Shown here: positions 1 to 6,964 of the stretch, one piece after another
Position numbering within the stretch: the stretch's first letter is position 1
Layout of the letters: every line of letters starts with the position of its first letter
Assembly: GCF_023702675.1 (NCBI RefSeq)
Contig: NZ_CP098478.1
Span: 2,108,001 to 2,172,000 of the forward strand
Length of the DNA stretch: 64,000 bases
Direction of reading: 5' to 3'
Source: Acinetobacter sp. C26M
Lineage (GTDB): Bacteria > Pseudomonadota > Gammaproteobacteria > Pseudomonadales > Moraxellaceae
Program-made: the position numbers and the translations under genes
Notes under the pieces: model-generated
The model's input: only the letters and a program-made list of their open reading frames with translations
What the model was told of the DNA's origin: nothing
Database searches by the model: none

Positions 1-56
1 CAAGAATCATTTCCATGTGTAATTTATTTCTCCCTTCTTTCGCTTCAAGACCCTTT

Positions 57-350
57 ATGGCTAAATCTGCATCTACTCCGTTTGTCTATCGACTCAGCAT
101 CTTCTATCGCTTTGTGCTGAGCTTTGCGCTTGGCTATCTCTGTATGATGTATTTAAGTATTAGCCTGACCATGTTATTAACAGCGGTCTTGGATAAAGCG
201 GAAGCCGTTTATCTGGCAGCATTTATTGCAACACTCTTTTATTTAGGCTTCATCATCATTAGTTTTTGTGCAAACTCATTACTCAAACTCACTGTGATCA
301 GCCTAATTTTGACAGGTGCTTTGTTTGGCTTATCTGTAGGTTTAAATTAA
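57..350 (+). CDS. DUF3649-like small membrane protein of an iron/metal uptake cassette
   Basis: Encodes about 97 residues with three hydrophobic segments, so an inner-membrane protein. An Arg-rich start, a Gly-Tyr in the first helix and a short LDKAEA-type linker before the second helix resemble the DUF3649 family. That family is usually found with a PepSY transmembrane protein and a DUF3325 protein, and both follow here (353-1906 and 1903-2181), which supports the call. I prefer the ATG at 57 (MAKSAST) over the in-frame ATG at 15, because the extra 14 residues look unlike a protein start. Only 2 bases separate its stop from the next start. Promoter and earlier operon genes, probably a TonB-dependent receptor, lie outside the window. 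The molecular function is unknown. Confidence 0.65.
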   Translation: MAKSASTPFVYRLSIFYRFVLSFALGYLCMMYLSISLTMLLTAVLDKAEAVYLAAFIATLFYLGFIIISFCANSLLKLTVISLILTGALFGLSVGLN

Positions 351-352
351 AA

Positions 353-1906
353 ATGCAAAATAAAGGTGTTCGCCAATCAATGGCATGGTTACATGCTTGG
401 ACAGGCTTAATTTTTGGTTGGCTTTTATTTGCCATTTTTTTAATGGGTACCAGCTCATATTATCGCCATCAGATTAATCTTTGGATGCAACCGCAACTGG
501 CTCAATATCAAGTTAATCAAGATACTGCTATTCGTACAGCAACAGATTATTTAGCCAAGAATGCGACTGATGCCAAATCATGGTATCTCAATATTGCCAA
601 TCATGAAGACCCAGTCAATAAAATGTATTGGGAGAAAGCCAGTGGTGGCTATGAAAGCCGTAGTTTAGATGCCAATACAGGACAAGAGCTTCAACTCTCT
701 GCAACCCAAGGTGGAGATTTCTTTTACAATTTTCATTTTCAGCTCTATGGCGTGCCCATCATGGTTGGGCGATTGATTGCTTGCCTCGCAGCATTCATCA
801 TGTTGGTTGCCTTGGTTTCAGGTATCATCACACATAAAAAAATCTTTACTGATTTTTTTACCCTTAGAACCTTTAAATCACAGCGGTCTTGGTTAGATTT
901 TCATAACGTTTCTTCTGTGTTGGCACTCCCATTTTTCCTCACCATTACCTTTACAGGCTTGGCGATTTTCTTTTACCTCTATCTACCTTGGGGAATGAAA
1001 AAAGTCTATCCAGACAATCCTTTTCAATTTTTTACTGAAATCAGAACAGTTAATCAAGCAACGACCGATACAGCGCCTAATAAAGCTGAAATGTTACCAA
1101 TCAACACGTTATTAGAAAAAGTGAAACAACAATGGGGAGATCAAGCCTTAGCATCAATTGAGGTCAAAAACCCCAATACAGATCAAGCCATTATTACCTT
1201 TAAACAATTAGAAGATCGATCGATCACATTAAATCAGGCACAAATTACCTTTGACGGTACAGGAAAAATTCTCGGAAATACCCGTAATAATAGTGCTGTT
1301 GCAACCCTACACTCGGGTGTTTATGGTCTACATATGGCAACATTCGCACAGCCTGTGCTTCGCTTCGCTTTCTTCTGCTCAGGCATTTTGGGCTGTTTGA
1401 TGATTGCGTCTGGCCTATTGCTCTGGAGCTTAAAGCGTCAGATTCAAAACAAATCTGATCAATTTCATTTTGGCTATTATTTAGTGGATCGCTTAAATGT
1501 TGCTGCATTTATTGGTCTTCCAACTGCAATGCTCGGCTATCTATTTACCAATCGATTTGTCCATGTGACTGAAACTACCCCAAACTATGAAATCTACACA
1601 TTTTTCTGCGTATGGGGACTGAGTTTTATCCTCGCTTTATTGACGAAAAAGCAATATTTATGGAAATCACAGATCTGTATTTTCGGCTTGATTGCTTTGG
1701 CTCTACCTGTCTATAACTTGGTGTACTTAATTCAACATCAGTTAATTACCGATTTACAAAGCTATTGGATATTCTTGAGGATCGATTTATTCCTACTGGT
1801 CTGTGCCCTATTTGCCGTGTTTATTTTTAGAAATATTCAGCCAATTCAAGTGAAATCTGCTCAGAAAATCAAAGCGAAATTAGCCAAAAATGAGGTTCAA
1901 GCATGA
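353..1906 (+). CDS. PepSY-associated transmembrane protein (putative siderophore/metal reductase)
   Basis: A 517-residue membrane protein of the PepSY_TM type. It has an N-terminal helix with the LHAWTGLIFGW pattern, a large periplasmic loop, a second helix pair with conserved His (LDFHNVSSVLALPFF), another loop, and four or five C-terminal helices. The family is linked to iron-siderophore uptake and may act as a membrane-bound reductase using haem-ligating histidines; that role is inferred. The ATG at 353 is chosen because it directly follows the preceding stop; an upstream in-frame start at 266 would overlap that gene. The stop overlaps the DUF3325 start by 4 bases, which shows translational coupling. 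Confidence 0.8.
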   Translation: MQNKGVRQSMAWLHAWTGLIFGWLLFAIFLMGTSSYYRHQINLWMQPQLAQYQVNQDTAIRTATDYLAKNATDAKSWYLNIANHEDPVNKMYWEKASGGYESRSLDANTGQELQLSATQGGDFFYNFHFQLYGVPIMVGRLIACLAAFIMLVALVSGIITHKKIFTDFFTLRTFKSQRSWLDFHNVSSVLALPFFLTITFTGLAIFFYLYLPWGMKKVYPDNPFQFFTEIRTVNQATTDTAPNKAEMLPINTLLEKVKQQWGDQALASIEVKNPNTDQAIITFKQLEDRSITLNQAQITFDGTGKILGNTRNNSAVATLHSGVYGLHMATFAQPVLRFAFFCSGILGCLMIASGLLLWSLKRQIQNKSDQFHFGYYLVDRLNVAAFIGLPTAMLGYLFTNRFVHVTETTPNYEIYTFFCVWGLSFILALLTKKQYLWKSQICIFGLIALALPVYNLVYLIQHQLITDLQSYWIFLRIDLFLLVCALFAVFIFRNIQPIQVKSAQKIKAKLAKNEVQA

Positions 1907-2181
1907 TTATTTTGAGTCTTATACTGACCTTGATCGGGATGCTATTGCTGTATAAATGCAGCTCCAAACAAATCAATAAAACCAAACAACAGATTTTCAT
2001 TCGCTATCAAACACAACTGAGGGTCTTAGCATATCTTTGCTTGTTACTGGCTGGTAGCCTGCTTTGTTTAGAGTATGGTAGCTCCATTGGATTCATCAGT
2101 TGGTGGATTTTCGCTACGCCTGTGACCTTTTTATTGGTGTTATCCGTGAATGAGCTGAAGCCAACTAAAAAACTAAAATGA
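1903..2181 (+). CDS. DUF3325 family small membrane protein
   Basis: Encodes 92 residues with three predicted transmembrane helices: residues about 1-17, 38-57 and 65-85. The small size, the hydrophobic pattern and the position right after a PepSY membrane protein match the DUF3325 family, which accompanies iron-uptake cassettes. The start overlaps the upstream stop (ATGA). A terminator-like hairpin follows at 2194-2223, so this is the last gene of the unit. No biochemical function is established. Confidence 0.75.
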   Translation: MIILSLILTLIGMLLLYKCSSKQINKTKQQIFIRYQTQLRVLAYLCLLLAGSLLCLEYGSSIGFISWWIFATPVTFLLVLSVNELKPTKKLK

Positions 2182-2193
2182 TTTTGCTACAAC

Positions 2194-2223
2194 AGCTATC
2201 CTCAACTTCTGTCAAGGATAGCT
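2194..2223 (+). terminator. Rho-independent terminator after the PepSY cassette
   Basis: Nine-base arms AGCTATCCT and AGGATAGCT enclose a 12-base loop and are followed by TTATT. It sits between the converging ends of the DUF3325 gene and the Cys/His-rich gene on the other strand, so it could serve both. Confidence 0.7.
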
Positions 2224-2237
2224 TTATTACTTAAAAA

Positions 2238-2429
2238 TTAATGCCCGTGATGGCTATGGTCTTCCTGAGAAGCCGTTTTATCTTTGTCATCACAACATTT
2301 CATCTTTTTTTCACAGCACTCTTTTTTTGTGGTGGCCTCTTTTTCCTTACAGCAATCACTTGCAGCAAAAGCAGGTACAGTAGCGATCAATAGAAGCGTT
2401 GAAAACAATACAGTTTTAATATTAAACAT
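2238..2429 (-). CDS. Small exported Cys/His-rich putative metal-binding protein
   Basis: Encodes 63 residues. Residues 1-23 form a signal peptide ending in AFAA. The mature part of about 40 residues carries three Cys-Cys pairs (26-27, 38-39, 45-46) among Lys/Glu/Asp and ends in HSHHGH. I do not recognise a family. The composition suggests periplasmic binding of a soft metal such as copper or zinc, but that is inference from residues alone. It lies 36 bases after another exported Cys/His/Met-containing protein on the same strand, and the two probably share a transcript. A small size but a clear signal peptide and a biased mature region argue that the frame is real. Confidence 0.65.
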   Translation of the reverse strand: MFNIKTVLFSTLLLIATVPAFAASDCCKEKEATTKKECCEKKMKCCDDKDKTASQEDHSHHGH

Positions 2430-2465
2430 GATGATGTCCTTTAAATAAAAATAAGAAATTTGAAT

Positions 2466-2840
2466 TTATAAAAAAAGGACATGATTTGGGGGACGATAAG
2501 GTAACTGGTAAATCCCTAAAGTCAGTTGATCTACATAAGCTGAATTTTCGGTTCTAACCAATTCTATGCTTCGCTCAATGGAATGATGGCTATGTTCAAA
2601 AGTTGCAGCGATACAGCACAGACTCTTTTGACAGTGTGATGTATCCATTTTGCCACCGTCCATATGGTCATACTTCGTCATCGTAGACATTCCACAATCA
2701 GACATTGCAGCATGATTTGAAATGACGTGCACTACGGCAGATTGACTCTCTTCATTCATAGACACAGCCATTGCATAGCTATTGGTGATAAAACACATAG
2801 CTATCAGCAATGAAATGAGGCTTCGAATGAAAATAGACAT
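2466..2840 (-). CDS. Exported Met/His/Cys-containing protein, putative metal-related
   Basis: Encodes 124 residues. An N-terminal hydrophobic segment (about 5-23) with a YAMA-type end looks like a signal peptide. The central part has Cys and Met/His clusters (DCGMSTMTKYDHMDGG, then SHCQKSLCC). The C-terminus (QLPYRPPNHVLFL) resembles the proline-rich tails of small DUF2946-like proteins. I do not recognise it with certainty. It is the first gene of a two-gene unit with the Cys-pair protein downstream. It is divergent from the TauE/SafE gene, and an inverted repeat 18 bases upstream of its start could be an operator. Confidence 0.6.
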   Translation of the reverse strand: MSIFIRSLISLLIAMCFITNSYAMAVSMNEESQSAVVHVISNHAAMSDCGMSTMTKYDHMDGGKMDTSHCQKSLCCIAATFEHSHHSIERSIELVRTENSAYVDQLTLGIYQLPYRPPNHVLFL

Positions 2841-2857
2841 AAGGCGAAATGATCAAA

Positions 2858-2874
2858 CATACAATCCATGTATG
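2858..2874. promoter_or_regulatory. Inverted repeat, candidate operator of the Cys/His-rich gene pair
   Basis: CATACA and TGTATG arms are separated by 5 bases. The site lies just upstream of the 124-residue exported-protein gene in the 217-base divergent region shared with the TauE/SafE gene. It is a regulator site only by position and symmetry; no regulator can be named. Confidence 0.35.
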
Positions 2875-3057
2875 AATCTCAAAATAAACCAATCACAGCG
2901 TATAACGCAAGCTAATCTGAATAAAAGACGATCTTAAAAGCCATAAATTTGACTCTCTTTAGCTTTTTTTTGCATAAGCAAATCATTATTCATCACAACG
3001 AGTTATCTAAAAAAAGCATAAGATATGCTGATTTTTGCATAATTAGGCATATTGTCG

Positions 3058-3945
3058 ATGTTTGGTCCTATAGAATTTATTATGGCTGGGGTATTGGTTG
3101 GCTTCTGTGTCGGTATCACAGGTGTCGGTGGCGGTTCATTGATGACCCCAATCCTGATTAGCCTGTTTAAGATCGAACCACATATCGCCATTGGTACTGA
3201 TCTACTTTATGCCTCGATTTCTAAATTCTGTGGTTCAGTCGTTCATGCCAAAAAACTGAATATTGTCTGGCCAATTGTACTTTGGCTGTCTTTGGGCAGT
3301 ATTCCTGCCTCATTCGCAACCTCTTGGGTGCTTGAACATTATCTCAGTCAATCCACCCATTATAAAGCTGTATTGACCATGGTCTTGGGCTTTATGTTGA
3401 CCTTGACTGGTATCTCAATTGTCTTCCGTGCACAGATAGAGAAGTTCTTTGACAAGTTCCGTAACCGTGAACAAGCGGATATGGAAAGTGAACAGCATGC
3501 ATTGCAACACAAACGTCATTACATTGTGATTATGGGTGTTGTGCTCGGTATCTTTGTAACCTTATCTTCTGTGGGTGCTGGTGCTTTCGGTATCATGGCC
3601 TTAGTGCTTATGTTCCCGAACCTTCCTATGATCCGTATCATTGGTTCAGACGTAGTACATGCGGTATTACTGACAGCAGTTGCTGGTCTAAGCCATATGT
3701 CTTCAGGTAATGTCGACTTTAGCCTGTTGATGTGGTTATTGGTGGGTTCAATTCCAGCCATTATTGTTGGTACACTCATCAGCTCACGTATGCCAGAACG
3801 ATTGATCCGTAAAATTCTAGGCATTACCCTATTTGCTTTGGGTGTGAACTTTATGGTGAACCCAATTAAGGCTAAACCAAAGCCAGTTGAAACACATCAA
3901 GCAGTTGTGGTTCAGCAAACAAAGCATGTAACAACAACTGTTTAA
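3058..3945 (+). CDS. TauE/SafE (TSUP) family membrane permease
   Basis: A 295-residue integral membrane protein with about eight helices in two halves. Each half begins with a Gly-rich helix: VGFCVGITGVGGGSLMTPIL near residues 13-32, and the LSSVGAGAFGIMALVLMF repeat near 170-187. This is the signature of the TSUP family, which moves sulfite, sulfoacetate or other small anions. The substrate cannot be told here. I choose the ATG at 3058 because an AGG at 3045-3047 is well spaced for it; a TTG at 3052 would add two residues. A charged linker near residues 125-150 joins the two halves. Confidence 0.85.
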   Translation: MFGPIEFIMAGVLVGFCVGITGVGGGSLMTPILISLFKIEPHIAIGTDLLYASISKFCGSVVHAKKLNIVWPIVLWLSLGSIPASFATSWVLEHYLSQSTHYKAVLTMVLGFMLTLTGISIVFRAQIEKFFDKFRNREQADMESEQHALQHKRHYIVIMGVVLGIFVTLSSVGAGAFGIMALVLMFPNLPMIRIIGSDVVHAVLLTAVAGLSHMSSGNVDFSLLMWLLVGSIPAIIVGTLISSRMPERLIRKILGITLFALGVNFMVNPIKAKPKPVETHQAVVVQQTKHVTTTV

Positions 3946-3952
3946 GCGTTGT

Positions 3953-4007
3953 AATGCCGATTATTTCTACATAAATTATGCTTTTCGCTAGTTAATCAAT
4001 CGGCATT
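3953..4007. promoter_or_regulatory. Long-loop inverted repeat between the TSUP permease and aroG
   Basis: Perfect 10-base arms AATGCCGATT (3953-3962) and AATCGGCATT (3998-4007) enclose 35 bases. It begins 7 bases after the permease stop and ends 57 bases before the aroG start. It could be a weak terminator, a cruciform, or a binding site for a regulator of aroG. No run of T follows the right arm, so a simple terminator is less likely. Confidence 0.35.
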
Positions 4008-4063
4008 TCATGCTATATTCGTAGACAAAATAACCTTTTCTTTCGATTGAATTTGTGACAGCA

Positions 4064-5155
4064 ATGAATACTCTACAGTCAAATCCAGTTTCTCAGCCAG
4101 ATATCGACGACGTTAATATTAAAAGCATTCAAACTTTGATTACCCCAGCAGAACTGAAAGCTGACCTCCCTTTATCTGATGCTGCTTCTCAAACTGTGTT
4201 ACAAGGACGTGCAACTGTACGCAACATTTTAGATGGCAACGACAAACGCTTGTTTGTTGTGATTGGCCCTTGCTCGATTCACGATCCTAAAGCTGCACAT
4301 GAATATGCTGATCGCCTTAAAGTCCTTAGTGAAAAAGTAAAAGACACTTTATATCTGGTCATGCGTGTTTATTTTGAAAAACCGCGTACCACAGTTGGTT
4401 GGAAAGGTTTAATCAACGACCCTGACATGAATGACTCTTTCAATATTGAAAAAGGCTTGCATATCGGCCGTGGATTATTGATCGATTTGAATGAAAAAGG
4501 TTTGCCATGTGCGACTGAAGCACTTGATCCAAACTCACCGCAATACTATCAAGATTTGATTTCATGGTCTGCGATTGGTGCGCGTACCACTGAAAGCCAA
4601 ACTCATCGTGAAATGTCATCAGGCTTATCATCTCCTGTAGGCTTCAAGAATGGTACAGATGGTGGTTTAACCGTTGCGACCAATGCGATGCAATCGGTTA
4701 AACATGGTCACAGCTTCTTGGGCCTGAATGAAAATGGTCAAGTTGCGATTATCAATACTAAAGGCAACCCTTATGCACACGTGGTATTACGTGGTGGTAA
4801 TGGCAAGCCGAACTATGATGCGACTTCAGTTGCAGAAGCGGAAGCAGCTTTGGCAAAAGCGAAAGTCAGCAACAAGATCATGATTGATACCAGCCATGCC
4901 AACTCAAACAAAGACCCGTACTTACAACCTTTAGTTTTGAAAAATATCACTGAACAAATCCTTGATGGCAACAAATCAATTGTTGGGATTATGGTGGAGA
5001 GTCACTTAAAAGGTGGTCGTCAGGATATTCCTGAAAACCTCTGTGATCTTGAATACGGTAAATCAGTGACTGATGGCTGTATCGATTGGGAAACTACTGA
5101 AAAAGCATTACTCGAAATGCATGAAGCATTAAAAGACGTCTTACCAACACGTTAA
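4064..5155 (+). CDS. aroG: 3-deoxy-7-phosphoheptulonate (DAHP) synthase, class I
   Basis: A 363-residue cytoplasmic enzyme that condenses phosphoenolpyruvate and erythrose 4-phosphate, the first step of the shikimate pathway. Class I hallmarks are visible: VVIGPCSIHD near residue 68 with the metal-binding Cys, KPRTTVGWKG near 107, the conserved SSPVGFKNGTDG segment, and DTSHANSNK with the metal-binding His. Length fits the AroF/G/H family (about 350). Which feedback class applies (Phe, Tyr or Trp) cannot be read reliably. The ATG at 4064 is favoured over GTG at 4055. A strong symmetrical terminator follows. Confidence 0.93.
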   Translation: MNTLQSNPVSQPDIDDVNIKSIQTLITPAELKADLPLSDAASQTVLQGRATVRNILDGNDKRLFVVIGPCSIHDPKAAHEYADRLKVLSEKVKDTLYLVMRVYFEKPRTTVGWKGLINDPDMNDSFNIEKGLHIGRGLLIDLNEKGLPCATEALDPNSPQYYQDLISWSAIGARTTESQTHREMSSGLSSPVGFKNGTDGGLTVATNAMQSVKHGHSFLGLNENGQVAIINTKGNPYAHVVLRGGNGKPNYDATSVAEAEAALAKAKVSNKIMIDTSHANSNKDPYLQPLVLKNITEQILDGNKSIVGIMVESHLKGGRQDIPENLCDLEYGKSVTDGCIDWETTEKALLEMHEALKDVLPTR

Positions 5156-5168
5156 GCTTAATCTGCAA

Positions 5169-5201
5169 AATAAAAGCCCATACAACATGGGCTTTTATTT
5201 T
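5169..5201. terminator. Bidirectional terminator between aroG and ppa
   Basis: AATAAAAGCCCAT and ATGGGCTTTTATT arms with a short loop. It has an A-run before and a T-run after, so it works for aroG on the plus strand and ppa on the minus strand, whose stops face each other. Confidence 0.85.
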
Positions 5202-5210
5202 ATCTATTAT

Positions 5211-5732
5211 TTAAACTGGATAAGCTTGGACAGATTTTAAAATTTCTTCTTTTGCTTTCTGCACATTTTCCCAGCCAATAAATTTGACCCATTTACCCTC
5301 TTCCAAGTCTTTATAGTGTTCAAAAAAATGTTTAATCCTCTCCAGAATGAGAGGATGAATGTCTTGAATATCTTTTATAGACTCATATAGAGGAGAGACT
5401 TTAGTATGCGGGACAGCAATAATTTTTGCGTCCATACCATGTTCATCCTCCATATACATGACACCAACAGGGCGACTCCGAATCACTGAACCAGCCACCA
5501 CTGCATATGGTGCAAGGACTAAAACATCTAAAGGATCGCCATCTTCACTGAGTGTTTGCGGAATATAGCCATAATTCGCTGGATATACCATTGCTGTACT
5601 TAAAAAACGATCAACAAATAAAGCATCATATTCTTTATTCATTTCGTATTTGACAGGTGCATGATTTTCTGGAATTTCAATCAAGCTGTAAAAATCATCA
5701 GGAATGTTTAAGCCTGAAATTATATTAGACAT
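5211..5732 (-). CDS. ppa: Inorganic pyrophosphatase, family I
   Basis: A 173-residue soluble enzyme that hydrolyses pyrophosphate to phosphate with Mg2+, pulling biosynthetic reactions forward. The family I signature DGDPLDVLVL is present near residue 66, with NYGYIPQT just before it and DEHGMDAKIIAVP after it. The start at 5732 is set by an ideal GGAG 7 bases upstream and gives the usual length of about 175. It overlaps the DUF190 gene by 8 bases, so the two are coupled. The transcript begins with a fluoride-riboswitch-like leader. That fits biology, because family I pyrophosphatase is a classic fluoride-inhibited enzyme. Confidence 0.95.
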   Translation of the reverse strand: MSNIISGLNIPDDFYSLIEIPENHAPVKYEMNKEYDALFVDRFLSTAMVYPANYGYIPQTLSEDGDPLDVLVLAPYAVVAGSVIRSRPVGVMYMEDEHGMDAKIIAVPHTKVSPLYESIKDIQDIHPLILERIKHFFEHYKDLEEGKWVKFIGWENVQKAKEEILKSVQAYPV

Positions 5733-6057
5733 TATTATTCTCCTTATTTCCCACACTTCCAAATTCAATGGCAGTTTTTGTATAAAAAAGTGAAATATTT
5801 TCTTGAGAAATTGATGAAAACAATAAGATCTCTTGTTCAGTGTCTAAGACAAACTCAAGCTGTATCGGACGGTCAGCCAGTTCAAAAAAATGAGCAGAGT
5901 GTAAATGGCCTTGTCGATCAAAACTTTCAACACCGCTATTTACAGTTACACCTCTGAGTCCTAGCGATTTAGCTGTTTCAATAAGCCACTCATAGAGCTG
6001 CTTTCCTTTATATAGCTTATTTTCTTCAAGATAAAACTTTAGTAAAGAACCTTTCAT
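5725..6057 (-). CDS. DUF190 family (PII-like) protein
   Basis: Encodes 110 residues with the DUF190 pattern. It opens with a LLKFYLEENKLYKGKQLYEWLIETAKSLG-like helix (positions 4-32), then RGVTVNSGVESFDRQGHLHSA, and ends in a conserved strand before the C-terminus. The family has a ferredoxin-like, PII-related fold with no settled biochemical role, and I recall it as often linked to the fluoride exporter crcB. ATG 6057 is chosen over 6063 and 6069, because a GGAG lies 6-9 bases upstream of it. It is the first gene after the fluoride-riboswitch-like leader and overlaps ppa. Confidence 0.8.
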   Translation of the reverse strand: MKGSLLKFYLEENKLYKGKQLYEWLIETAKSLGLRGVTVNSGVESFDRQGHLHSAHFFELADRPIQLEFVLDTEQEILLFSSISQENISLFYTKTAIEFGSVGNKENNNV

Positions 6058-6064
6058 ACGCATC

Positions 6065-6117
6065 TCCAAAAAATAGAATGCGTAACCCTACGCACCCTAT
6101 TTAATTGTTATAAATTC
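6065..6117 (-). promoter_or_regulatory. Expression platform of the fluoride riboswitch (terminator-like hairpins and T-run)
   Basis: Read on the minus strand, CGTAACCCT at the 3' end of the aptamer (about 6118-6126) can pair with AGGGTTACG about 30 bases later, and CATTCTATTTTTT follows at once. A shorter GCGTA-GGGT-TACGC hairpin competes for the same downstream arm. The T-run ends against the GGAG that serves the DUF190 gene. This suggests control by premature termination, possibly joined with access to the ribosome site. The mechanism is inferred. Confidence 0.55.
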
Positions 6118-6182
6118 AGGGTTACGTAGGCATCATTAGCCAATGATTGGCGGTTTTTTAAAGGAAGAATGCCATTTCCTTA
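6118..6182 (-). ncRNA. Fluoride riboswitch (crcB motif) aptamer
   Basis: On the minus strand the leader reads GGAAATGGCATTCTTCC, a short A-rich linker, ACCGCC, a GCCAAT/ATTGGC hairpin, then TAATGATGCCTAC. This matches the recalled crcB-motif core, for example the Pseudomonas syringae aptamer with GGAGATGGCATTCCTCC, CCGC hairpin and TGATGATGCCTAC. The stem differences compensate: GGAA/TTCC replaces GGAG/CTCC, and the second hairpin is rebuilt with other bases. The invariant ATGGCATT and GATGCCTAC are kept. It lies between a promoter and the DUF190-ppa operon. Confidence 0.88.
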
Positions 6183-6195
6183 TTTTAAGTTATTT

Positions 6196-6224
6196 ATCTT
6201 AGTACGATCTTAAAGCATTTGCAA
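6196..6224 (-). promoter_or_regulatory. Sigma70-type promoter of the fluoride riboswitch operon
   Basis: On the minus strand, TTGCAA (6219-6224) and TAAGAT (6196-6201) are spaced by exactly 17 bases. Transcription would start near 6189, a few bases before the aptamer. Confidence 0.6.
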
Positions 6225-6325
6225 TTTAGGATTGAACCAATGATTTGACTTCTATATTTATATGAATCCCTAGTGAAAAATCATTTAGTTAATAAAAATA
6301 TCAGCCTACATGTAACCAATATGTT

Positions 6326-6354
6326 TTGAAGTGTAATATTTTTTTAATTATACT
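6326..6354 (+). promoter_or_regulatory. Sigma70-type promoter of the DUF2946-TonB-PepSY unit
   Basis: TTGAAG (6326-6331) and TATACT (6349-6354) are separated by 17 bases, 34 bases upstream of the first start codon. No Fur-box-like sequence was seen around it. The region 6183-6387 otherwise holds only this promoter and the divergent riboswitch promoter. Confidence 0.6.
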
Positions 6355-6387
6355 GCTGCCACATTTCTCCTACGACGTATCGCTGAT

Positions 6388-6891
6388 ATGAAGTCCAGTT
6401 TTCGTCAACATTTGCTTAAGTGGCGTGCCTATTTTGGCGCGATTACTTTGCTGTGTTTACTCTGGCATATCTTCTTACCAACGATGGTCCATACAGGCGT
6501 CGTACCTGCACTTTATGCAATGCCAAGCCATTGCCAAGTCACAGAAATTCAAAATGCCTCTTTGATGTCACAGACACATTCAAGTCATCATCAACACAGC
6601 ATGCACGACATGCATCATGGATCGCAGCTACAGCAAGTCAAACATGCTCAGCTCAGTGAATATGCACAACACGTGTATGCACTGGCGAGCCAAATCATGA
6701 AGCATTGTCCTTTATGCTCCCATGGTCTAGACGCTGCCGCTATCGTCCCAATCATTGCATTCATCATTATATTTCTACTGGCTTGGTTCAGTCGCGTACG
6801 ATGCCTGTGCCATACGTGGACAGAAGATCTGCACATCGCCCGTATCTTTTATATTTTCCCCACCAAACAAGCCCCACCACTCGCTTTATAA
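6388..6891 (+). CDS. DUF2946-like membrane-anchored His-rich protein
   Basis: Encodes 167 residues: a hydrophobic N-terminal helix (about 17-41), a periplasmic part very rich in His and Met (HSSHHQHSMHDMHHG near 72-86), the HCPLCSHG motif near 112, and a second helix (about 121-138). A CPLC-type motif between helices and location before a TonB-dependent receptor resemble DUF2946 proteins, many of which are tied to copper. Metal binding by the His/Met cluster is likely but inferred. It is the first gene of the unit with the receptor (74 bases later) and the second PepSY protein. Confidence 0.65.
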   Translation: MKSSFRQHLLKWRAYFGAITLLCLLWHIFLPTMVHTGVVPALYAMPSHCQVTEIQNASLMSQTHSSHHQHSMHDMHHGSQLQQVKHAQLSEYAQHVYALASQIMKHCPLCSHGLDAAAIVPIIAFIIIFLLAWFSRVRCLCHTWTEDLHIARIFYIFPTKQAPPLAL

Positions 6892-6964
6892 ATCGCAAAT
6901 TTTACTTCGTACCCCGTAACTAACGGTGGTGCGTCCTTATTTATTGCTTATTATAGAGTTTAAA

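Noticed and set aside
2949..3161. 70-residue frame across the TSUP permease promoter and start
   Set aside because: Overlaps the clear permease start in another frame, with no conserved features.
6420..6659. 79-residue frame inside the DUF2946-like gene
   Set aside because: Alternative frame of a gene with visible helices and motif; no ribosome site.
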